From an uncultured Prevotella sp. (GTDB lineage Bacteria; Bacteroidota; Bacteroidia; Bacteroidales; Bacteroidaceae): a stretch of 36,877 nucleotides of DNA. Made by a program: the position numbers and the translations under genes. Each line of letters begins with the position of its first letter. The stretch's first letter is position 1. The DNA is taken from the NCBI GenBank assembly GCA_946540435.1, contig CAMNII010000023.1:1-36877 (forward strand). Direction: 5' to 3'. Of the stretch, positions 26,901-34,439 are shown piece after piece. The notes below the pieces were generated by a model. The model saw only the letters and a list, made by a program, of their open reading frames with translations, made no database searches and was not told the origin of the DNA.

Positions 26901-28530
26901 AAGAGAGACTGTATGCGTTCTTCATCATCAGGTCCCAGTTGCCTTGCGCAGGGTTGTTGGACGTGTTCTTGAGGGCTTTGACGAAGAGGGCCTGCGAGAT
27001 GTCGGTAATGTCGCTGGCAAACTCTCCCACCTGATAGGTCTGTCCGCCATAGGTGTATTCGTAGGCTACGGCGAGCACCTGGTCGGGGTCGAGCTTGCGG
27101 CTGACGGAGATATATCCCAGTGCCGTATTGACGGTGTATTCTGATGTCTGCAACAGTCGTGCGCTCTCGAGTTTCTCGTAGTCGGAGCCTCCGACGAGTC
27201 CTGCACCGTCGAGCATGGAGGTGGTCTGGTCGATGTCGCGTGCGGCGGCCCATGGTCCTACGAGCTGGCTGTAGACGGTGTTGGCGGTATTGGCCGGCAC
27301 GGGTAGTCCTGTGGTGGTGAAGAGTGGGTTGGAGATGGTCTGGTTTTCTCCGAGGTCGGTCAGTGCGATGATGTTTCGCGTGTTGGTGGTCGTTCCGGTC
27401 TTGTTGGTCACCCATACTTCCACGCGGTTGATGGTGATGCCTGTCATCAGGTTGGGCAGTGTGCGCATGCCGGCGTCGTAGCGGCTTCGGAAGTATTGCG
27501 AGAGGAAGAAGTGCCGGTTCTCCTCGTAGTTGGCGACGTTGATTTCCTTGGTGGTGATCTGTACGCCGCCTTTCGACGATACACTGGTGCTTGATGATTT
27601 CTTCTGCGACACGACGGTTTGTAGCTTGAGCTTTCCGAACTGCAGGTCGGTGCGTAGTCCGAAGAGCGAGCTGGCGCCACGGATGAGTGAGGAATTGGCA
27701 GGGAACGACACGTTGCCTGCTTCCACGAGTTTGATGATTTCGTCTTCCTTTCCGTCGTATTTGAGTTTCATGTTCTGTGCGTCGGCGGCAATGGTGGCGT
27801 CGGTGTTGTAGTTGAGGTTCATGTTGACCTTGTCGCCCACCTTTCCGTTCATGTTGAGGTTGATTTTCTCATCGAAGTCCATGGTGGTGGTCTTTCGGTT
27901 TCGGATGGGGAGCGACGGGTTGTCGATGTTCTTCATGGTGAGTCCGAACTTCAGCTCTGCCGTACCCTGTGTCTTGATGCGTACGCCGCCGGGTCCGAAT
28001 ACTTTCTCGGCAGGTCCGAGGTCGAAGTGCATGTCGGTGAAGTCGAATTTCTCTTTCCCCTGGGTCTCATACGACTCGGCGTTCTTGGCTCGGAAGAAGT
28101 CGCGGAACAGCTGTTGCTCACTCCATTTCAGGTATTCCTGCATGTTCATTGTGATGGGTGTGGCGATATAGCTGTTTCCGATGCGTGAGCCGATGATATA
28201 GCTGTCGAGGGTGTCGTTGTACACGGCCTCCTGCTTGAGGTTCTCGGGGCGCTGGAGGTCCATGGCGTTCTGCCTGAGGTCCTCTTCGGTGATGGGCACG
28301 GTGCGCTGCACCTTCCAGCGTGTGTTCAGCAGCGAGTCGGGAATCTCGTCCTCATGGGCCAGCGTAGGCTGTGCTTTGGGCTTGTCGGCGGTGTCGGGAG
28401 GTGCCACGATGGTGCGCTCCGCCTCGATGTAGCGTGCCGTGGTGCCCCTGCTGAATGATACAGACGCAGCGTAGCCGGCAACAACCGTTGCCAGTAGCAT
28501 CATGACGATGATTGGTCTGTATCTTCGCAT
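20911..28530 (-). CDS. sprA: Type IX secretion outer-membrane translocon SprA/Sov
   Basis: SprA is the giant 36-stranded outer-membrane barrel that forms the T9SS export channel. The 2539-aa protein has an N-terminal signal anchor or signal peptide (IIVMMLLATVVAGYAASVSF). It carries many SprA hallmarks, including LNTRWKVQRTVP, EYLKWSEQQLFRDFF, GPGGVRIKTQGTAELKFG, and a C-terminal strand ending DFGFSLKFSLTR. Two low-complexity hydrophilic stretches stand out. One is Ala/Lys/Asn/Thr-rich near residues 1914-1950, and the other is Lys/Gln/Asn-rich near 2413-2452; both probably lie in extracellular or periplasmic loops. It begins 30 nt after ruvA, an association known in Bacteroidota. Confidence 0.96.
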   Translation of the reverse strand: MRRYRPIIVMMLLATVVAGYAASVSFSRGTTARYIEAERTIVAPPDTADKPKAQPTLAHEDEIPDSLLNTRWKVQRTVPITEEDLRQNAMDLQRPENLKQEAVYNDTLDSYIIGSRIGNSYIATPITMNMQEYLKWSEQQLFRDFFRAKNAESYETQGKEKFDFTDMHFDLGPAEKVFGPGGVRIKTQGTAELKFGLTMKNIDNPSLPIRNRKTTTMDFDEKINLNMNGKVGDKVNMNLNYNTDATIAADAQNMKLKYDGKEDEIIKLVEAGNVSFPANSSLIRGASSLFGLRTDLQFGKLKLQTVVSQKKSSSTSVSSKGGVQITTKEINVANYEENRHFFLSQYFRSRYDAGMRTLPNLMTGITINRVEVWVTNKTGTTTNTRNIIALTDLGENQTISNPLFTTTGLPVPANTANTVYSQLVGPWAAARDIDQTTSMLDGAGLVGGSDYEKLESARLLQTSEYTVNTALGYISVSRKLDPDQVLAVAYEYTYGGQTYQVGEFASDITDISQALFVKALKNTSNNPAQGNWDLMMKNAYSLSSSSIEKDKFRLDVKFQSDTAGVYLTYIPETQVKEQPLIRLMGADRLDNNNRPHANGYFDYVLDYTISKNGSVFFPSVEPFGENMYKTLVSNGVPENVAARYAFTELYDSTQTVAKQIAEKNKYQIVAQYRGRNANVISIGRQVPQGSVVVTAGGMTLSEGSDYVVDYAAGEVRILNQSIIDAGTPVNVSAESDLDYGQARKTMFGLNWEYDFTKNFQISGTLQHLYEQALTTKVSMGAEPLNNTLWGVNLNWKKESQWLTNMLDKIPLLQLTQPSNITFTGEFAQLIAGQSHGTQDNASYLDDFENTTTKADMSTPTAWSLSSVPSMFPEHNDKNTLQSGYNRAQMAWYTIDPLFTRRSSSLTPGHIKSDLDQLSNHYVREIPVRELYPNRDQSTYNGATSMLPILNVAYYPSERGPYNFNTDLQPNGQLNNPRQHWGGMMRRLSTTDFEEANIEYIEFWLMDPFIYTRRDGTADQYGGDLYFNLGEVSEDILRDGKKFYESGMAVDGTANYANTQWGKIPMQSTVNYAFATSSGSRAQQDVGFNGLTDEEERTYDTYQNFLTQIQAKVEPAVWDSIYADPANDNYHYFRGSDYDQMQADILRRYKYINNPQGNSPDSDTRGESYDTSYKTTPDAEDINQDYTLNEYEKYYQYRVSLRPEDLVVGQNFIVDKREGVPTLRNGNKEPVTWYQFRIPVDDFEQRVGSISDFSSIRFMRMFLTNFEKPIVLRFGSLDLVRGEWRVYEQNLDNSGGTGRLNISEVNIEENNDKTPVNYVLPPGIRRVQDPSQPQLVESNEQALDMIVRDLATGESKAVYKNTSVDLRQYKRLQLFVHANALEQNTTNLQDNQLALFIRLGSDYKSNYYEYEIPLRLTAPGNYDRYSPTDQRQVWPEENMLDVPLTIFTNLKRERNIAKGEGRASFSLPYTTYDAERPNNKLTIMGNPSVGEVKTMIIGIRNNSGDIKSGEIWVNELRLREYNNEGGWAAQGNLNMQLSDLGTLNMQGRYMTEGFGGLEEGVAQRSTENQRSYTITTNIELGKFFPEKAKVTAPLYYSVSKEQNSPKYNPLDTDLELKDALDATTNRHERDSIESITVSKSTSTNFSLSNVRLGLQMDKRHPMPFDPANFSFSYSHAHRNTSGETTVYENEDSWQGRMSYQWVPVYKAFEPFKKKIKSKSKWLDLPKQLSFNWLPQNISFDTDISRTYYELQERDMEDLGGSTLPLTFNQQFLWNRDFNIKWDFTKNLHMSFQSATRAEVEEPYTPVNKERYADRYEAWRDSVRTSLRNFGTPLDYNQKFSLSYKLPLNLIPIFNWITADAKYDATYGWQRGSDLEDGTSLGNAINNNRTMSLNSSLNLEKLYNLVPFLKATNDRFNKDSRRAAQKASTKSNANKANKANTASTAKTDDKQGGSTLNQTLPKNKKGYESEITLMPDSTITVSHGKKSKRLIVTAKTSEGKTFPIKYKVTGENDIKITTKVDSATKVKINVTPKEPLENLTWYRYAQSAARLAMMIRNVSITYRNTSAISLPGFMPNIGDAFGQRHGMNALAPGLGFAFGLADHDEFIERARENEWLLISDSVATPAATTANDDLQLRMTLEPVRNFKIDLNANRTETKSRRIQYMYAGNPTTQTGTFNMTTISIGTAFEGIGTANDGYHSASFEKFCDAIDGYRQRVEQQYQNTQYPYGTPLAGEKYNAENGGVNPYSADVLVPAFLSTYTGMKGKKLDIFPAITQILPNWSISYSGLSKLTWFRNIFKSVNIDHSYKSVYAVGAYSTYSTFMEYMNGLGFITDATTGNPIPSSMYNVSTVSINEQFKPLGVKVTFNSGMTAGLDYTKTRVLTLSMTSMQINEALSNNWNLKWGYKINNFNIFGQGGNSHRKVKSNKKKQEGDEQQQNNSNSQQNNNQKKGNGVNHDLNLNFTFTYAQQAAIIRDIASRTSTATSGNRSIKFSLMADYTLSKLLTMTFYYEHVGNTPLLSSSTYPMTTRDFGFSLKFSLTR

Positions 28531-28560
28531 AATATTCTTTAAACTTTAAACTCTCAACGC

Positions 28561-29178
28561 TTATTTAATCATCTGCAGGGCTTTCTTGATAACCTGCTCT
28601 ACGGGCATGTCGGGCTGCTCGGTGAGCAGGGCAGTGACGACCTTCGAGGACGGGGCCGGTGGGAAGCCCAGCATGACCATGGCCTGTACGGCCTCGTTGC
28701 GCACGTCGTTGTTCACCATCAGGTCGGCATGCACGCCGGGAGCACTGATTTCCGTGGCGATGCCCGAGGCAACGATTTTGTCTTTCAGATCGACGATGAT
28801 GCGCTGGGCCGTCCGGAGTCCGATGCCCTTCACACTCTTGAGCATGCGCTCGTCGCCATTGGCAATGGTGTTGCAGAGTTCTTTTGGCGAGAGGCTCGAG
28901 AGAATCATCCTTGCCGTGTTGGCTCCTACGCCGCTGACGGTGATAAGCAGTCGGTAGAGCTCGCGCTCCTGTTTCGTGGCGAAGCCGTAGAGCGTATACG
29001 AGTCGTCGCGACCACCCGTCATGATGGCCTCGTGCACAAAGAGTTTCACTTCTTTCTGTGTCTGTATGGCCGAATAGGTGTTCAGCGAGATGTTCAGGGC
29101 ATAGCCTACGCCGTGAGCCTCGACAATAGCTTCTGTCGGAGTGATTTCTGCTAACTCACCCCTGATGTATTCAATCAT
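28561..29178 (-). CDS. ruvA: Holliday junction branch migration protein RuvA
   Basis: RuvA binds four-way DNA junctions and loads the RuvB helicase. At 205 aa it has the usual length. The N-terminal OB fold starts [20 protein letters not shown]. The helix-hairpin-helix domain contains [17 protein letters not shown] and [19 protein letters not shown]. The C-terminal RuvB-contacting domain (about 155-205) has [13 protein letters not shown] and ends IKKALQMIK. The gene is divergent from porW and is the first gene of the ruvA-sprA-dacB unit. I could not identify a clear promoter in the 29179-29352 spacer for this strand. Confidence 0.96.
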   Translation of the reverse strand: MIEYIRGELAEITPTEAIVEAHGVGYALNISLNTYSAIQTQKEVKLFVHEAIMTGGRDDSYTLYGFATKQERELYRLLITVSGVGANTARMILSSLSPKELCNTIANGDERMLKSVKGIGLRTAQRIIVDLKDKIVASGIATEISAPGVHADLMVNNDVRNEAVQAMVMLGFPPAPSSKVVTALLTEQPDMPVEQVIKKALQMIK

Positions 29179-29269
29179 ATTCGAATGTCTTTAGTATATA
29201 TACTGAGAAACTAACGCTCTCTGATGGCGTTTTATTGTGTGGACGAGGAAAAAAACATCTTTTTTCCGC

Positions 29270-29331
29270 TTTTTCGTATCGCCAGAGCGAAAAAAATCGC
29301 CTTCCGTGCAATAAAAACCGCACGTAAGGCG
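29270..29331. promoter_or_regulatory. Two inverted repeats in the ruvA-porW divergent region
   Basis: The first pairs TTTTTCG (29270-29276) with CGAAAAA (29288-29294). The second pairs CGCCTTCCGTGC (29298-29309) with GCACGTAAGGCG (29320-29331) around an A-rich 10-nt loop, with two mismatched positions in the stem. The second ends just before the likely porW start. They could be a leader hairpin, an operator or a cruciform. No consensus -33/-7 pair is visible nearby. Confidence 0.55.
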
Positions 29332-29352
29332 TTATACATTATGTTTCTATAT

Positions 29353-32300
29353 ATGAGATTGCGCCGCACACGACATATCGCTCCTGTGCTGCTGCTGGCT
29401 CTTGTGGTGCTGGCGGCAGCCTGTTCTACGCAGAAGAATACTGCGAAGAGCCGTGCGTGGCATTCGTTCAAAGCCAAATACAACGCCTTCTATAACGGCA
29501 AGCTCGCCTACATCGACGGCACCGTAGAGAAGGAGAACGGCAACAAGGACAACTTCACCGAGGTCATTCCCCTCTACACTGTCGGCAACAAGCAAAGCCG
29601 GCAACTCGGCAGCGGCAACTTCGACAAGGCCATCGAGAAGAGCCAGAAAGTCATCAAGCTCCACAGCATCAAGCGCAAGCCCGAATGGACCAAGAAAAGG
29701 CGGAAGACCGAACGCGACCTGGAATGGCTCAACCGTAAGGAATACAACCCGTTCCTTTGGAAGGCATGGCTCATGATGGGGCAGTCGCAGTTCTACAAAG
29801 GCAGTTTCGACGAGGCCGCATCCACCTTCTCCTATATGAGTCGCATCTACCATACGCAGCCCGCCATCTACGGCCGTGCACGCGCCTGGCTGGCCAAGAG
29901 CTACGTAGAACTCGACTGGCTCTACGACGCCGAAGACGTCATCCGCAACATGAGCCGCGACTCCATCCACCCTGCGGCACAGCATGAGTGGGACTACACC
30001 ATGGCTGACTACTACATCCATGCAGCAGACTACCAGAAAGCCATTCCCTATCTGCGCAAAGTCATCCGCCACGAAAACAGAAAGAAACAGAAGGCACGAC
30101 AGTGGTTCCTCATGGGACAGCTGCAGTCTGCCATCGGACAGAAGACGGAAGCCTACAAGGCCTACCAGCGCGTCGTGCGCCTCAACCCACCCTACGAGGT
30201 AGAGTTCAACGCCCGCATCGCCATGACAGAGGTCTTCGCCGACACACAGGGCGGGAAGATGATACGCCGCCTCAAGCGCATGGCCATCTCCGACAAGAAC
30301 AAGGAATACCTCGACCAGGTATACTACGCCATCGGAAACATATACATGTCCGAACGCGACACCCTCAATGCCATTGCCGCCTACGAGAAAGGCAATACCA
30401 AGTCTACACGCAACGGCATCGAGAAAGGCGTGCTCCTGCTCCGTCTCGGCGACATCTACTGGGCCATGGAGAAATACAACGACGCTCAGCGCTGCTACGG
30501 CGAAGCCATCGGACTCCTCGACAAGGAACGCGACGACTATGAACAGCTCAGCCACCGCTCTCAGGTGCTCGACCAGCTCGTGCCCTACACCGATGCCGTG
30601 CATCTGCAAGACTCACTCCTCGAACTCTCTACGATGAGCGAGGCCGACCGCAACGCCGCTATCGACCGCGTCATCGACGAACTCAAGCGCAAAGAGAAAG
30701 AAGAACGCGACAAACTCGCTGAGGAAGAAGCCGCCAGGACCCAGCAGCGCAATGCCGGACAACCCAACCGACCCGTCAACCAGAACCCCGCAGCCGCCAA
30801 TCAGCAGCAGGACAAAGGACTCTGGTACTTCTATAACCCAACAGCCGTCAATCAAGGTAAGACACAGTTCCAGAAACAATGGGGAAAACGCGAGAACGTA
30901 GACAACTGGCAACGCGTCAACAAAAGTGTCGTGGCTGATGACACCGCAGCGGCGGCAGCCAACGGTGAGGAGACAGGAGAAACAGCTGCCGAGGGACAGA
31001 CCGGGGAACAAACCGGATCAGCCGACGGCGACAACGGCGAGACACCGGCCGACACCCTGCAGAACGACCCTCACAACCGTGAATACTACCTCGCACAGAT
31101 ACCCTTCACCGATGAGCAGAAGGCTGAATGCCACCTCATCATTCAGGACGGACTCTATAACTCCGCCGTCATCTTCAAAGACAAACTCGACAACCTACAC
31201 CTCAGCGAGAAAGCATTCACACGCCTCCGCATGGACTATCCCGAATACGAAGGCATGGACAACGCATACTACCACCTCTTCCTACTCCACTCCAGGAAAG
31301 GAGAGCACCAACAGGCTGCCGACTACGTCAGCCTGCTACAGAGCCGCTATCCCGAGAGCCAGTGGACAGCACTCCTCACCGACCCCAACTTCGAAGAAAA
31401 CTCACGCTTCGGACTCCATCTCGAAGACTCGCTCTATGCCGCCACATACGAAGCCTTCAAAGCCGACCGCGCCGACGAAGTGCGGGCAAACGCCGACTTC
31501 TCGGCAACACGCTTCCCCCTCGGAGCCAACCGCGACAAATTCATCTTTATCGACGGACTCACCAAACTCAACCAGGGCGATGCCGACGGATGCCTCGAAG
31601 CCATGACGGCCGTCGTCGAACAGTTCCCCTCAGGTAAAGTCGGAGAGATGGCCGGCATGATTATCAACGGCGTCAAACAAGGAAGGCAGCTGCGTGGCGG
31701 ACGCTTCGACATCGGCGACGTGTGGCAGCGACGGACAGCCGTACTCAACGATAACGACACCACTGACAACAGGCAGTTCTCCAACGAGCGCAACACCGAC
31801 TTCATCTTCATGATAGCCTACATGCCCGACTCCGTCAACGAGAACCAGCTGCTCTACGAAGTGGCACGCTATAACTTCACATCCTACTTCGTCAGAAACT
31901 TCGACATCGAAATCGACGAAGATGCAGGACTCCACCGCATGATACTGCGCGGATTCCGAAACTACGACGAAGCACTGCAGTACGCACGTGCACTCCATAA
32001 GCAGGCCGCCGTGGTGAGGAATATCCGAGGAGGACGAAGCATCGTCATCAGCCAGGAGAACCTCGCACTGCTCGGCACACGCTTCAGCTACGACGACTAC
32101 GCCGCCTACTATGACAAACACTTCGCACCGCTCAAAGTAAGCGACCTACCACTGCTCATCGAACCCACCGAGCAAGACCTGAGGCCGGCAGAAGAACCCA
32201 CCGTCGAAGAAGTAGACAAACTGCTCGACGACCCCGACAACTACGACAACGGACTTGACAACGAGGGTGATATCGAAATCGAAACCGACTTCATCATGCC

Positions 32301-32733
32301 CGACGAAGACATCGAACCCCTCACGCCGCAAGGTGAGACCATACCACAAGGCCAGACCACGCCCGAAGGCCAGACCACGCCCGAAGGTGAAGTCATCCCC
32401 GTCGAGCCTGTGAAGCAGACACCTGTCGAGGACGACGGCGAGGTCATTCCCGTCGAGCCTGTGAAGCAGACACCTGTCGAGGATGACGGCGAAGTCATTC
32501 CCGTCGAGCCCGTGAAGCAGACGCCTGTCGAGGATGACGGCGAGGTCATTCCTGTAGAGCCTGTGAAGCAGACGCCTGTCGAGGATGACGGCGAGGTCAT
32601 CATCCCCGTCGAGCCCACGAAGCAGACACCCGTCGAGGACGACGGCGAGGTCATCATCCCCGTCGAGCCTGCCAGTAAGACGCCCATCGAAGAAGATGAC
32701 GGCGAAGTCATCATCCCTATAGAAAATCAGTAA
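29353..32733 (+). CDS. porW: T9SS-associated TPR lipoprotein PorW/SprE
   Basis: PorW/SprE is an outer-membrane lipoprotein with tetratricopeptide repeats, thought to connect the SprA translocon with the PorK/N ring and motor. Starting at 29353 it has 1126 aa, with a lipoprotein signal (MRLRRTRHIAPVLLLALVV) and lipobox LAAAC, giving Cys24. The sequence after it (AWHSFKAKYNAFYNGKLAY) is strongly typical of the family. TPR-like helices occupy about residues 130-460. A charged coiled segment (KRKEKEERDKLAEEEAARTQ) and an acidic linker follow, then a second helical repeat region, and a C-terminal Pro/Glu/Asp-rich tail of tandem repeats from residue 1012. An ATG at 29341 is an alternative start; the ATG at 29224 is unlikely. 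porX starts 10 nt after this gene. Confidence 0.9.
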   Translation: MRLRRTRHIAPVLLLALVVLAAACSTQKNTAKSRAWHSFKAKYNAFYNGKLAYIDGTVEKENGNKDNFTEVIPLYTVGNKQSRQLGSGNFDKAIEKSQKVIKLHSIKRKPEWTKKRRKTERDLEWLNRKEYNPFLWKAWLMMGQSQFYKGSFDEAASTFSYMSRIYHTQPAIYGRARAWLAKSYVELDWLYDAEDVIRNMSRDSIHPAAQHEWDYTMADYYIHAADYQKAIPYLRKVIRHENRKKQKARQWFLMGQLQSAIGQKTEAYKAYQRVVRLNPPYEVEFNARIAMTEVFADTQGGKMIRRLKRMAISDKNKEYLDQVYYAIGNIYMSERDTLNAIAAYEKGNTKSTRNGIEKGVLLLRLGDIYWAMEKYNDAQRCYGEAIGLLDKERDDYEQLSHRSQVLDQLVPYTDAVHLQDSLLELSTMSEADRNAAIDRVIDELKRKEKEERDKLAEEEAARTQQRNAGQPNRPVNQNPAAANQQQDKGLWYFYNPTAVNQGKTQFQKQWGKRENVDNWQRVNKSVVADDTAAAAANGEETGETAAEGQTGEQTGSADGDNGETPADTLQNDPHNREYYLAQIPFTDEQKAECHLIIQDGLYNSAVIFKDKLDNLHLSEKAFTRLRMDYPEYEGMDNAYYHLFLLHSRKGEHQQAADYVSLLQSRYPESQWTALLTDPNFEENSRFGLHLEDSLYAATYEAFKADRADEVRANADFSATRFPLGANRDKFIFIDGLTKLNQGDADGCLEAMTAVVEQFPSGKVGEMAGMIINGVKQGRQLRGGRFDIGDVWQRRTAVLNDNDTTDNRQFSNERNTDFIFMIAYMPDSVNENQLLYEVARYNFTSYFVRNFDIEIDEDAGLHRMILRGFRNYDEALQYARALHKQAAVVRNIRGGRSIVISQENLALLGTRFSYDDYAAYYDKHFAPLKVSDLPLLIEPTEQDLRPAEEPTVEEVDKLLDDPDNYDNGLDNEGDIEIETDFIMPDEDIEPLTPQGETIPQGQTTPEGQTTPEGEVIPVEPVKQTPVEDDGEVIPVEPVKQTPVEDDGEVIPVEPVKQTPVEDDGEVIPVEPVKQTPVEDDGEVIIPVEPTKQTPVEDDGEVIIPVEPASKTPIEEDDGEVIIPIENQ
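32386..32733 (+). repeat. 51-bp coding tandem repeats in the porW 3' end
   Basis: Four 51-bp units (32386-32436, 32437-32487, 32488-32538, 32539-32589) each encode the 17-residue peptide GEVIPVEPVKQTPVEDD. Two longer variants, 54 bp at 32590-32643 and 57 bp at 32644-32700, carry an extra Ile, and a final partial copy ends the protein. Third-position changes among units show they are not all recent. The preceding segment repeats GQTTPE. The unit length is a multiple of three, so copy-number changes keep the frame. Confidence 0.95.
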
Positions 32734-32743
32734 ACCCTCCGCT

Positions 32744-34291
32744 ATGAACTATAAACTTCTCTGGGTCGACGACGAGATAGAGCTCCTCAAAGCCCATATT
32801 CTGTTCCTCCAGAAAAAAGGCTACGACGTCGTCACCGTCACCAACGGAACCGACGCCGTTGAGCAGTGCCAGCAACAGACCTTCGACCTCATCCTCCTTG
32901 ACGAGATGATGCCGGGACTCACCGGACTCGAAACCCTCCGGCGTATCAAGGATATCACACCGGCCACTCCCGTCGTCATGGTCACCAAGAGCGAGGAAGA
33001 AGACATCATGAACCAAGCCATCGGATCCAAGATTGCCGACTACCTCATCAAACCCGTCAACCCCAACCAGATACTCCTCACACTCAAGAAGAATATCCAC
33101 CGGCGCGCCATCGAGACTGAAGTCACACAGAGCGGCTACCAGCAATCCTACCAGGACATCGCCATGCAGATTGCCGACTGCCGTACCTTCGACCACTGGC
33201 GGGAACTATACCGCCGACTCGTACGCTGGGAACTCGAACTGTCGGCCACCGACAGCAGCATGACCGACCTCCTCCAGCAACAGAAAGAAGAGGCCAACAA
33301 CGCCTTCGCAAAATACATCAAGCAAAACTACATCCACTGGATCACAAACCCTGCCGACCGGCCACTCCTCTCACCCGACATCTTCAAGCGGAAACTCTTC
33401 CCCATGCTCGACGACGGCAGGAAACTCTTCCTCATCGTCATCGACAACTTCCGCTACGACCAGTGGCGCTCACTCGCCACCGACATCGGACAGCACTACG
33501 ACATCGACGAAGATATCTACCTCAGCATACTGCCCACAGCCACACAGTACGCACGCAACGCCATCTTCAGCGGACTCATGCCCGACCAGATAGCACGCCT
33601 CTTCCCCGACCTATGGGTCGACGAAGACGAGGAAGAAGGTAAAAACCTCAACGAAGAGCCTCTCGTACGCACACAACTCGAACGCTACAGGCGTCACGAC
33701 ACCTTCTCCTACTACAAAATCAACGACTCACAAGCCGCCGATCGCTACCTCGAACGCCTCAACACCCTCATGGGCAACAACCTCAACATCGTCGTCATCA
33801 ACTTCATCGACATGCTCTCCCATGCCCGCACAGAGTCGAAGATGGTGCGCGAACTCGCCAACAACGAGTCGGCATACCGCAGCATCACACAGTCGTGGTT
33901 CCGACACTCTGGCATGGCCGACCTGCTGCGCCGACTCGCACAGACCGACTACCACGTCGTCATCACCACCGACCACGGCTCCATACGTGCCTCACGACCC
34001 GTCAAGATCATCGGCGACCGCAACACCAATACCAACCTACGATATAAACTCGGACGAAACCTCAACTACAACGCCAAGGAGGTATTCACCATCGCCAACC
34101 CGCGCGAGGCACAGCTGCCTGCACCCAACCTCTCCACCACCTACGTCTTCGCCACTGGCGACAGCTTCTTCGCCTATCCCAACAACTACAACTATTATGT
34201 AGCCTACTACCGCGACACCTTCCAGCACGGTGGCATCTCCATGGAAGAAATGCTCATCCCCCTCGTCACGCTCTCACCGCGCAGACGGTGA
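32744..34291 (+). CDS. porX: Bifunctional response regulator / PglZ phosphatase PorX
   Basis: PorX regulates and supports T9SS. The receiver domain (1-120) has Asp9-Asp10, phosphoacceptor Asp53 in LILLDEMMPG, Thr81 and Lys103. A helical linker (about 125-215) leads to a PglZ domain of the alkaline phosphatase superfamily. Its candidate zinc ligands are Asp234 (VIDNFRYDQW), Thr267 (PTATQYARN), Asp356 and His360 (FIDMLSHART), Asp410-His411 (TTDHGS) and His495 (FQHGGIS). The length of 515 aa matches PorX. There is no DNA-binding output domain, as expected; in Porphyromonas PorX acts with the ECF factor SigP. It lies in tandem with porW, so coexpression is likely. Confidence 0.96.
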   Translation: MNYKLLWVDDEIELLKAHILFLQKKGYDVVTVTNGTDAVEQCQQQTFDLILLDEMMPGLTGLETLRRIKDITPATPVVMVTKSEEEDIMNQAIGSKIADYLIKPVNPNQILLTLKKNIHRRAIETEVTQSGYQQSYQDIAMQIADCRTFDHWRELYRRLVRWELELSATDSSMTDLLQQQKEEANNAFAKYIKQNYIHWITNPADRPLLSPDIFKRKLFPMLDDGRKLFLIVIDNFRYDQWRSLATDIGQHYDIDEDIYLSILPTATQYARNAIFSGLMPDQIARLFPDLWVDEDEEEGKNLNEEPLVRTQLERYRRHDTFSYYKINDSQAADRYLERLNTLMGNNLNIVVINFIDMLSHARTESKMVRELANNESAYRSITQSWFRHSGMADLLRRLAQTDYHVVITTDHGSIRASRPVKIIGDRNTNTNLRYKLGRNLNYNAKEVFTIANPREAQLPAPNLSTTYVFATGDSFFAYPNNYNYYVAYYRDTFQHGGISMEEMLIPLVTLSPRRR

Positions 34292-34356
34292 GCTTTCCTT
34301 CCGTCAGGTACGCTTTACAATAACCCTGGACAGTCTGATGATGGCGGGAAAAAGAA

Positions 34357-34401
34357 ATTACCCTTGGAGCCGCCGACAAGTGAGGTGGATCCAAGGGTAA
34401 T
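34357..34401. terminator. Bidirectional terminator between porX and the serpin gene
   Basis: A perfect 12-bp inverted repeat, ATTACCCTTGGA (34357-34368) and TCCAAGGGTAAT (34390-34401), encloses a 21-nt loop. It is flanked by AAAGAA on the left and TTCTTT on the right. The site lies between the stops of two convergent genes, which fits a shared transcription terminator. Confidence 0.75.
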
Positions 34402-34439
34402 CATTCTTTATTGTGGGGGGCACGCAGGCAAGGTGCGCG

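Noticed and set aside
29347..30609. 420-aa minus-strand frame opposite porW
   Set aside because: It is a shadow of the TPR-coding region; PorW motifs and lipobox settle the coding strand.
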